From NCBI GenBank assembly GCA_946811695.1, contig OX328132.1, forward strand, positions 54,757,359-54,821,358: a stretch of DNA of 64,000 bases, given 5' to 3'. Shown here piece by piece: positions 55,880 to 64,000 of this stretch (positions within the stretch are counted from its first letter, which is position 1; every line of letters starts with the position of its first letter). A model generated the notes under the pieces. That model did not search any database, was not told the origin of the DNA, and saw nothing but the letters and a program-made list of their open reading frames with translations. This DNA comes from Gonocerus acuteangulatus (lineage: Eukaryota > Arthropoda > Insecta > Hemiptera > Coreidae). The position numbers and the translations under genes are program-made.

Positions 55880-57200
55880 CTGGAACACCAATTAGCAGTT
55901 CTAACTACTTCTGGAGTCCTCTCTTCGTTTAGAGAGCAGTTATACATTTTAATAATTCATATTCAAAAAGGCCTTAAGTGTAAAATTAAAAAACATTAGC
56001 CTGAGCCTGTATTATGAATCAATACTACCACTTGAACCTTCTCACCCTCTCGGGGAGACAATGGCCTCTTCTTCCCTCTTCCCCCGCCAAAAAAAAAAAT
56101 CTATTAAAACAAGACTTGGGCGGTTATAAGAATAAATTAAAATTTCTGTTCATATACGAGAAAGTACTTAAAATATGGACCATTAGCTGTGGTCCTCACG
56201 CATGACTCAAGACCCCTCGATGTTACAATGGAATATTAACCTACAGCGATAAAACCCACCCTTTCCCCTGATTGCCATTTAATGTTTTTTTTGCTTATCC
56301 TCCCTTCCAGGGAGGACATTTTTTCTACGTTCAGGAGCTGTCTTAATTTCTTTCGGAATACGTGACTGTCTTAATTTCAATTGCTCTACGTGAGGGCATA
56401 ACGAGGGCCACCCCTCTCTGGCTAAGCTGAATAAAAAGGGAACCGGACAACACATGTAGCTTTCTTGGATGTCTAACGACGTGGTGAGAATAGGATCTTT
56501 TGGGACCCTCATGTTATCTCATGAGAAGAAACATTTGTTTGATTGAAACTGGTTTGGAGGACATCTTTATACATCTTCTTTTAGTCTTTCTTAATGATAA
56601 TTTGTTTATTAAGTATTATGATCTGTACATTAATACAATTCTTAATATGATGGATTATCGTGGGTCTGAGCTCAATGCCTCCCAACATCACCAGCATTGA
56701 ACATCATAGGGACGTTCAGAAGTGGCCTAAAGGGGCCTTGGGTTCTCCTCCAGCCGATGGCTAGAGTTGAATAGAGATCGGGGAACCACAGACATGGTCG
56801 CACAAAAAGGAAGAGAAAGCTATTGATAAAATTGCAGCAAATATCTCGGTCATTCTCTTCTTAGTACCCTTGGTGGACGAAGAACGTGGGTGACATTGGT
56901 TTGGGAATTCGGATGGATGGATGGATTGGGTGTTTAAGGGCAGAAAACATCTAGGTCCTCACCGCCCTGAAGTGTAAGTGTTAGAGAGTCGTGTATATGT
57001 CGTGAGAGGGATTGTAATTTTGTGTTTAGGACAGTGCATGACAATGAACTGTAATTTTTATGACCTGTACTCTTTTTTTTTTTAACCTATGTCATTGCTT
57101 ACGACTAACATGTTACTTAGATACTAATAGAAATATTTGCACTAAAACTAATACTAATATACAGTATAGCACTATTAATACAGTTAAGAGACTTGTATAT
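55880..57200. other. No supportable gene
   Basis: Several short open frames (56014, 56279 and 56500) show no domains. A small GGAT repeat lies near 56912. Confidence 0.3.
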
Positions 57201-57372
57201 AATTTTTTTTTTTTTTTTTTTTTTTAATGCATATATATATATATATATATATCTTTTTTATATGTATATATCTATTTTTTCTGAGTAATGTTATATATAT
57301 CCTTTTTTTTATGCATAAATATATATCTTTTTTATATGTATATATCTATTTTTTCTGAGTAATGTCATATAT

Positions 57373-57440
<68 letters not shown>
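57200..57440. repeat. T-rich low complexity with a duplicated 75-bp block
   Basis: T24 near 57203-57225 is followed by two copies of a block containing TTTATATGTATATATCTATT TTTTCTGAGTAATG (57256 and 57338). A run of about 57 T ends at 57435. Confidence 0.85.
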
Positions 57441-57442
<2 letters not shown>

Positions 57443-57599
57443 CACTAACGAATACAAACTAAAACTAATACAAACTTAACATAACTATTACAACTATTTG
57501 TACTAAAACTTTACTGGATGCAATGTTAATACTAAAACTATACTAAATAACAAAATTTATAGTAATACCAATTCTAAACTAATCTAGCACACGTATACA

Positions 57600-57690
57600 C
57601 ACATACGCCCACGTTCATACACACCCACATACATACATACATACATACGTACACGCACATGTGTATATACATGTGCACGCATACATACGT
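57600..57690. repeat. (CATA)n-like microsatellite
   Basis: Imperfect ACATACATAC and ACACGCACAT tracts. Confidence 0.7.
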
Positions 57691-57717
57691 ATATTTATTT
57701 ATTATTAAATTATTATT

Positions 57718-58042
57718 TTATATCATGAGATATAGTTGCGCCTTTTTTAAGAATTCCACAACTAGGCCAACTGCTTTGCCATCGTCCCGCAGAGCTTCTG
57801 TCAAGTTCCTTGGTATTCCCAGCTGTTGGAGCTTCAGCCTATAATGAGAGCAGTCCTCGGGGGGAATTCGGATCCCTATCCTTTGGGATATTAAATCTCT
57901 ATCGAAAGTGATATTAAGGTCCATGAAGAGGTTATTGTAGCAAACATTGAAGAAGGTAAGTATTTTAATGAAGTCATTACATCGGGATACTGGAATAGTT
58001 ATCCCAGTGTCAATGAGCTTGGCTATTCAGTAGTCCAGTCCA
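57718..58042 (-). CDS. Unrecognised open reading frame at the edge of the 161-bp array
   Basis: From about 58042 on the minus strand a frame stays open for about 107 codons to the stop at 57718. It reads IAKLIDTGITIPVSRCNDFI KIL, then FNVCYNNLFMDLNITFDRDL, GIRIPPEDCSHYRLKLQQLG and a C-terminus of about 30 residues with KAVGLVVEFLKKAQ. The first part lies in the first unit of the tandem array and the rest in unique DNA. The composition is that of a soluble protein, not a repeat translation. An AG just upstream (GAATAG|CC) could be an acceptor. I do not recognise the family. It may be a last exon, a transposon gene end or chance. Confidence 0.3.
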
Positions 58043-59190
58043 GAGGGATGATTGACTAGGGAAGAAACAGGGTAAGCTTCCCTATTGGATGATCTATTGA
58101 ATTAGAAGATTTATTTCGCAGTATTTTAATGAAGTCTTTACATCGGGATATTGGAATAGTTATCCCAGTGTCAATGAGCTTGGCTATTGAGTAGTCCAGT
58201 CCAGAGGGATGATTGACTAGGGAAGAAACAGGGTAAGCTTCCCTATTGGATGTTCTATTGAATTAGAAGATTTATTTCGCAGTTTTTTAATGAAGTTATT
58301 ACATCGGGATACTAGAATAGTTAGCCTAGTGTCAATGCGCTTGGCTATTGAGTAGTCCAGTCCAGAGGGATGATTGACTACGGAAGAAACAGGGTAAGCT
58401 TCCCTATTGGATGATCTATTGAATTAGAAGATTTATTTCGCAGTATTTTAATGAAGTCTTTACATCGGTATATTGGAATAGTTATCGTAGTATCAATGAG
58501 CTTGGCTATTGAAAAGTCCAGTCCAGAGGGATGAGTGAATAGGGAAGAAACAGGGCAAGCTTCTCTATTGGATGATATATTGAATTAGAAGATTTATTTC
58601 GAAGTATTTTAATTAAGTCATTACATCGGGATACTGGAATAGTTATCCTAGAGTCAATGAGCTTGGCTATTGAGTAGCCCAGTCCGGAGGGATGAGTGAC
58701 TAGGGAAGAAACTGGGCAAGCTTCTCTATTGGACGATCTATTGAATTAGACGATTTTTTTCGCAGTATTTTAATGAAGTCATTTCATCGGTAGACTGGAA
58801 TAGTTAGCCTAGAGTCAATAAGTTTGCCTAAGAGCTGTGCTGTGTAGAAGGTCCAGTGACGAGGAAAGGAAAAGGGTAAGGTTCTCTATTGTATGATCCA
58901 TTGAATTAGAAGATTTTTTTTCGCAGTATTTTAATGAAGTCATTACATCGGTAGACTGGAATAGTTAGCCTAGAGTCAATAAGCTTGCATAAGAGCTCTG
59001 CTGTGTAGAAGGACCAAAGACGAGGAAACGAACAGGGTAAGCTTCTCTATTGTCTGATCCATTGAATAAACAGATTTTTTTCGCAGTATTTTAATGAAGT
59101 CATTACATCGGTAGACTGGAATATTTAGCCTATAGTCAATAAGCTTGCCTATGAGCTGTGCTGTGTAGAAGGACCAATGACTAGGAAAGG
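57955..59190. repeat. 161-bp tandem array, about 7.6 units
   Basis: The anchor TATTTTAATGAAGTCATTAC occurs at 57961, 58122, 58283, 58444, 58605, 58766, 58927 and 59087, spaced 161 (last 160). Units 1-4 are closely alike, and units 6-8 share their own variants (GTAGACTGGAATAGTTAGCC, CTGTGTAGAAGG). So the array has two subtypes in blocks. 161 is not a multiple of 3, so no frame runs through it. Confidence 0.95.
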
Positions 59191-59194
59191 ACCT

Positions 59195-60035
59195 GAGCCT
59201 CAGCTTCTCCACGTACGGATGACTGATGCTTCAGGTAGGTTCATACCCGAGTCAGGTCCCAACATAAATTCCAAGATTTCCAAGACGAAATGTCTATTTG
59301 TCATCCCCCAACCCACCTTGGCCCCAACCCTCTCCGAACCCACTACCAAACCCAATCCAGATAAATGAGCCCTTTTCTCTCTCTTTTATCATGCCCATAT
59401 ATGAATCTATACCTGACATCTATTTTGTCCGGAACCATTATTTTTGTCTTACCTTCCATTTTTTTTTTAAATATTTATCAACTGCTTATAGAGGCAAATC
59501 TTCGATTATTGCTATGGTTGAACAAGAGTATTTTTAATAACTGTTTTTTGGCTAATGTATCAAACATGTCTAATAAATGTATGAACGGGGTTAGTTATTT
59601 ATATAAAAATGATTTTTTACCAAGATGGGGTTGAGGATTTAAATTGATGAATGGTCTTCGAAGGAGATTGTAAAAATCATCTAATGGAAAACTTATTATA
59701 TATTTGTCATTGAGAAGGAATGCCAATGCAATAGAGTTGGGAACTTTGCAATTGCAGATTTGTCAAGAAAATAAAAATCCTCATAGGAAATCGTTGACCG
59801 TGAGGATTCCCAAGATATAGGGAGTCCCGGGTTCGGTCATTATAGTCGACAAAAACTATTTTGGCTTGATTTTCAAGCCTTCGTGAGAACAACCAGAATA
59901 AGTACCACTGATCCTTTTAGAAGTTGATTCATCACTTAATAAATGCTACATCACTCCTTGATGAAGGCTTGAAAATAGTTACAGATATCGAAAACCAAAA
60001 ATGGTTTAATTTAATTAATGGTCGTCAAATTAATT
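59195..60035. other. No supportable gene
   Basis: Overlapping short open frames at 59177-59634 have no domains. A weak tRNA-like patch (AGTCCCGGGTTCGGTCATT near 59823) and GAAGGCTTGAAAAT near 59962 occur. Confidence 0.3.
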
Positions 60036-60039
60036 TTTG

Positions 60040-60184
60040 ATTTTTTCCACCCGAATTTCGCTAAAAAGGGTGCTACGAGTGGCGGATTTCGCGGGTTAAA
60101 GAACTTGAAATTTGGAATTTAGGCTTGTATTTTCGTACCGAATTTCATAAAAATTAAACTTAAATTGTTGAATCTGTTAGAGAG

Positions 60185-60230
<46 letters not shown>
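60040..60230 (-). repeat. HP family fragment with (TA)n
   Basis: ACCCGAATTTCGCTAAAAAG GG, GGCGGATTTCGCGGGTTAAA GAACTTG and ACCGAATTTCATAAAAATTA are diverged blocks in minus-strand order, followed by the TA tract (60189-60230). The hairpin end is missing. Confidence 0.55.
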
Positions 60231-60232
<2 letters not shown>

Positions 60233-60234
<2 letters not shown>

Positions 60235-60569
60235 CAGTCCTGTAACAGGCCACGAGGGCCCTCAGGGGCAGATACTATAGATGTATCTGATTCCTGATCA
60301 TATGGCACACTAGGGAGATAGTGTGGTCAGTACTATGCCCAGGCCGCCTTAATTTCCCCTTGGCTACTTCGACTGCTAGAGTCATTAGCACCCAAGGTAC
60401 CCATTATTAAATTAATTAAAGGCTGGGTCGGCCTAGGGACGGTCAGGGAGGCTGAATTCAACCAATGAACGAAGACACTAGAAGAAAAAATCTTTAGTGC
60501 TTGCTCGGGATTTGAACTCAGGCCTCCAGCTTATTAGTCCAGTGCTCTACCACTGAGCTAACCTCGACC

Positions 60570-60571
<2 letters not shown>
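60233..60571 (-). mobile_element. tRNA-derived SINE (S3 family), full length
   Basis: On the minus strand GGGGTCGAGGTTAGCTCAGT GGTAGAGCACTGGACTAATA contains box A TTAGCTCAGTGG, and GAGTTCAAATCCCGAGCAAG contains box B. The body then runs through GACCGTCCCTAGGCCGACCC, TGGGTACCTTGGGTGCTAAT GACTCTAGCAGTCG and CTATCTCCCTAGTGTGCC to CCCTCGTGGCCTGTTACAGG ACTGATTTT. It is flanked on both sides by (TA)n tracts, so the insertion split or seeded one. It is the reference for the family in this window. Confidence 0.9.

Positions 60572-60639
<68 letters not shown>
60572..60639. repeat. (TA)n microsatellite
   Basis: Long uninterrupted TA run directly beside the SINE head. Confidence 0.9.
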
Positions 60640-60641
<2 letters not shown>

Positions 60642-60715
60642 ACGGTTGCCGGTTGGTGTTGCATTTTATGCGAAAGATCTGTTTTTTATCTAAGTGTCTA
60701 TGTGAGAGCTTGGAA

Positions 60716-61066
60716 GTTCATGTTCTTCCTTCTTCTAATATTTGTTCTTACAAACCAGCGTTCTCCGGGTGGCTCGGCATCAACACTGAAATGTCCTATA
60801 GTGTATCTATGAGTCTATTTGGGGCATTGGGAGTTCATGTTCTCCCTTCCTCTAATATTGTTTCTTACAAACCAGCGTTCTCCGGGTGGCTCGGCATCAA
60901 CACTGAAATGTCCTATAGCGTATCTATGAGTCTATTTGGGGTATTGGGAGTTCATGTTCTTTCTCCGTCTAATATTTGTTCTTACAAACCAGCGTTCTCC
61001 GGGTGGCTCGGCATCAACACTGAAATGTCCTATAGTGTATGTATGAGTCTATTTGGGGTGTGCTCA
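60716..61066 (+). repeat. 117-bp tandem repeat, 3 units, open in one frame
   Basis: The unit GTTCATGTTCTTCCTTCTTC to TATGAGTCTATTTGGGGCAT TGGGA begins at 60716, 60833 and 60950, exactly 117 apart (39 codons). A partial unit precedes it. The resulting open frame (60653-61099, 148 codons) repeats YKPAFSGWLGINTEMSYS three times. Length divisible by three keeps any open frame open, so coding is not proven. There is no signal peptide and no upstream gene context. Confidence 0.9.
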
Positions 61067-61099
61067 CTGTTCCCTGTTTGTTTCTTTGTCAAATATTAG

Positions 61100-62250
61100 T
61101 GATAAAATCCCAACCGTGGGTAAGGAATCTTCAGTGAATGACCGATGTCATAAAAAGCCCAAAGACAACACTATCATTCAACTATTTCAGAAGTAAATGA
61201 TTTCCCGTTGTCTTAACAAAAACACCAAAGAGAGGAGGACGTAGTGGTTATGCCCATGGGTGAGGAATGCCCATTACCGAGAGGAGAGCTCATTAAGAAA
61301 AGTAATTTTTCCATTTTCGAAGATTTAATTAAAAGTGTTGAACAACTTTTTAAATGAAATAACGAGGATGTATATTTTTCTTTTATGTTCATTAAAATAA
61401 TTAATGAATAAAAAAGGCGACATTTTATTGCTACAAGAGTGAACAAAATATAGACATGCTTAAAATTATGTGATTAAAGGGTATCAGGTGAACTTTTTTT
61501 TCCTTCTTTATATATGCTGCCGCAGAAAGATAATAGGCACATTTAAATCTATTATTTTTTGTTTATTTTCTTAGGAAGTTATTGCGGCCATTAGCGCAAC
61601 TGTACCTATTTGTATCTATATATTGAAACTTTCATGTGTTTCTCAATTTATTTTATGAGTATTGACAAAAAACAATTTTTTTTGTTTCATTAATTTTTGT
61701 ATTAACTCGTTCTTAATACGTTACATAATATTTAATCACTACAGACTTTGAAAAAGTATCAATTAACTAATATTTTTTGGGGATGAAATACAAATGGGGA
61801 TAATACCACAGCCGAAAAAAAATTATCTTCAAATTTTGATAGAATGGTGTTAGCCATGTTCCTTTCAACTCAATTCACTTTTAGAGCCTATTTCAACATT
61901 AAAAAAAAATCATCGCCTTTACAGCATATTAACTTAAACTATTAGCTAATTTTTGCCTCAAATTACAGTAAAACTGAAATATTTGACTATATTTTACGCA
62001 TATCCCATTTTTAAGTACTGCATGTATTTCAGACATTTGTTTTACATGAGATGAATAATAAGTTGAATGACAATGAATTAATAATTAAAGATGACATAAT
62101 GAAAATTTGATATCACTTCTAAAGTAATATATAATATTTTTACTTATAATGTTTTAAATATAAAATCCTATATAGTTATAAATAAAATAAATAAAAGGTA
62201 AAATATAAAAAGTAATTAACTCAGTTGATTAATTAATTATAATTAATTTG
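61100..62250. other. No feature recognised
   Basis: AT-rich DNA without supportable genes or repeats. Confidence 0.35.
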
Positions 62251-62251
62251 T

Positions 62252-62275
62252 GTGTGTGTGTATATATATATATAT
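62252..62275. repeat. (TG)n(TA)n microsatellite
   Basis: A short GT run then TA, directly beside an S3 SINE fragment, like the arrangement at 60189-60233. Confidence 0.8.
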
Positions 62276-62279
62276 TTAT

Positions 62280-62372
62280 AAAAATCAGTCCCGTAACAGG
62301 CCACGAGGGGCCTGAGGGCAGGTACTATAGAGGTATCTGATTCAAGACCATACGGCACACTAGGGAGATAGT
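62280..62372 (-). mobile_element. S3 SINE 3' fragment
   Basis: The minus strand ends ACTATCTCCCTAGTGTGCCG TATGG, GATACCTCTATAGTACCTGC CC, CCCCTCGTGGCCTGTTACGG GACTGATTTT, matching the 3' quarter of the 60233 copy. It also abuts a TA tract. Confidence 0.8.
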
Positions 62373-62374
62373 CT

Positions 62375-63055
62375 AATAATTGTTGATAATTGTACTTTAT
62401 GAAACAGACCTCTGCCTCTGAGGAATTTCGAAATTTTCCGGCTCAGTACGCATTTCTTAAGTGTTTGCGTTTGTTGGTGGAGTCGAATCGACTATACGTG
62501 AGGTGAAACAGAAAGAATGAGTTGTAGTTGCTACCTTTTTCATATATTTCTTGCGTCTCTCTTTGGTGGACTGAAAAATCGTGAGGGCGATCGTTGCTGA
62601 TGCTCGTCACGACAAGGGCATTTACAAGAGTCCGCGAATGGGAGGTATATTCGGAGAAAAAGGCGCGGATCTTCCTATTCCCAAACCTGCTCTTGGATAA
62701 GCACCTACCACACGCATCTTCTCCCCTACCTCGATCCACCAGTCCTTATCGCCTTCATTTTTCATTAGCCAGCTTCTAGTCATCCGTTACTATAATGATA
62801 TCCTCTGCTGCTTTTTCATCGTGAAATACTCGGCCTCCTTCCCCCTAGCATGGATATGTTACTCCCCTGTACTTCGTTCATCTCTCCTACATATAGATAG
62901 ATAACTCTGTCTAGCAACACCTACGGAATCTCATGTCGCATTAAGACTAGTTGATGCTGTCAGTAAACCTTAAAACAACCAAAAATTGGTATAGTTGAAG
63001 GCTAGTAATCTTAGGCAAAATGGTCCTCACCACCCATAAATAGTGATTTGTTGAA
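62375..63055. other. No supportable gene
   Basis: A 98-codon minus-strand open frame (62443-62739) is arginine- and serine-rich with no domain that I can name, and 62594-62779 overlaps it antiparallel. Confidence 0.3.
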
Positions 63056-63059
63056 ATCA

Positions 63060-63545
63060 ATTTTGATCAGGTCATTATTAATCAACTTATAAGAAATGGC
63101 TTTCCGGTGTTATAACTGCATACCTCTCAGACAGGGAGCAAGTCATTGAGGCAGCAGGAGAAACAAAAACAAAAGACATAAGCAGTGGTACCCCAGGGTT
63201 CTGATCTTGGACCAACGCTATGTAATGTGCTATAACTTCTAAAAAACGGAAATTCCTGAAGGAGTAACATTTATCGGTTTTGCAGACGACCTAGCGGTCA
63301 TAGACAAGCACGAAAAAATACCAATAAATAAAGCAATTACCGCTTTACAAATTACCATATTACAGCTAGTGTCAAATTGGTTGGTTAGCCGACCCCTCAA
63401 ACGGGAACAACAAAAAAATCTTAGGCTGTGATTATTATAACTAAAAATAGAAAAGTAAACCCTGTAAGCTTCCTTGTCGTAATCGTAGAAATTGTCCCTG
63501 TCAAGGCTATCAAATACCTTGGTGTATGACTTGACTCCAAACGAA
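63060..63545 (+). pseudogene. R1-like LINE reverse transcriptase fragment
   Basis: Readable in shifting frames: YLSDREQVIEAAGETKTKD, VPQGSDLGPTLCNVL (RT motif B), then IPEGVTFIGFADDLAVIDKH (motif C with intact FADD). WLVSRPLK and VPVKAIKYLGV, then LDSKR, follow. The phrase GVPQGSxLGPTLxNVLY...IPEGVxxIGFADDLAV is typical of the R1 clade, whose founding members insert in rDNA. No rDNA is present here. Stops and at least two frame changes inactivate it. Upstream endonuclease and downstream parts were not recognised. Confidence 0.75.
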
Positions 63546-63627
63546 CTTAGTATTTAATTTAATTTAATATTATAGACTAAGTGGGCATAAGTACCGCCCG
63601 TTGTAAATGTTATAATCGCTTCTAGTA

Positions 63628-63660
63628 CATGGGCGTAGAATAAGGAGTGAAAAAAAAAGT
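63628..63660 (+). mobile_element. Possible left end of a CATGGGCG-type hAT-like element
   Basis: CATGGGCGTAGAATAAGG resembles the CATGGGCGTATAT end at 30608. No inverse end (CGCCCATG) occurs before the window ends. Confidence 0.3.
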
Positions 63661-63978
63661 TCAGTTGTTTGGTCTCCGCCACACTGGAACGGCTCTCTAC
63701 CTATTTCTATAAGTGCTGTAATTGTTTGCAATTGTTTTTCTCTATTTGTCCTTTGCCAATAATTAGTTTCTACAAAACTCTTTTGCGTTAAACAGTGACG
63801 AAACTCTATGAAATAACAGAAGTATACATTGTTTTGATCAGCTGAATGTGTTTAATGATTTATGGTAAGCTAAATCCAAAGAGGACCGTCATTCTGTCCA
63901 TCAGGCACAGTTTTCATGCAAGATATGAGGGTACATCCTCTTTTTTCGCTTATAAAATCAACTAGAATATGTTCTTTA

Positions 63979-64000
63979 TACAGGGTGTATCGCAAATTGA
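63979..64000. mobile_element. Possible start of a TACAGGGTGT element, cut by the window end
   Basis: TATACAGGGTGTATCGC repeats the terminus and TA flank seen at 20875. The remainder lies outside the window. Confidence 0.3.

Noticed and set aside
59775..59835. tRNA-derived SINE head
   Set aside because: Only a weak box B-like GGGTTCGGTC, no box A and no known body behind it.

Overview
This 64 kb window is eukaryotic, AT-rich, intergenic-looking DNA from an invertebrate animal. An arthropod is the best guess, from the RNase H-bearing I-type and R1-type LINE fragments, but nothing here fixes the species. I find no convincing host protein gene. The readable content is mobile elements and their debris, tandem arrays, long (TA)n tracts and palindromes. 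Coordinates come from reading the sequence by eye and may be off by a few bases.

Coding matter. The only long open frame is a 5'-truncated non-LTR retrotransposon ORF2 at 24791-27118, with reverse transcriptase, RNase H and a C-terminal Cys/His motif. Broken LINE pieces lie at 4621-5340, 22700-22935 (-), 48546-48905 (-), 52020-52900, 54016-54366 (-) and 63060-63545. Two DNA elements carry broken genes: a piggyBac-like element (35533-37317) and a Transib-like element (45599-46929). Two unrecognised open stretches (10958-11217 and 57718-58042, both minus) look more protein-like than the rest.

DNA elements. Four loci carry ends of the form CACAGTG next to a CGNCG pentamer, the termini and target duplication expected of Transib elements, whose ends resemble the RSSs of V(D)J recombination. 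Two are complete (45599-46929 and 49483-50024, both with 5-bp duplications) and two are single ends (11852-11858 and 28482-28488). The piggyBac-like element has TTAA flanks and a 19-bp TIR. Small hAT-like elements with CATGGGCG ends lie at 30608-30861 (8-bp duplication) and 47114-47316.

SINEs. At least three head types occur: a 5S rRNA-derived one with a perfect 11-bp duplication (35928-36140) and two or more tRNA-derived ones. Unrelated heads share the same 3' domain ending in GATGCGCCG plus oligo-A.

The dominant local repeat is a roughly 1.25 kb noncoding family, here called HP, with a hairpin at one end and a (TA)n tract beside it. Four near-complete copies (5879, 15304, 30317, 42790) and at least seven fragments are present. 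Tandem arrays occur at 9735-10265 (44 bp), 16690-18415 (52-63 bp, then 145-bp higher order), 39156-39284 (43 bp), 41350-41710 (about 120 bp), 57955-59190 (161 bp) and 60716-61066 (117 bp). The genes form no pathway; the window is a nested record of insertions.
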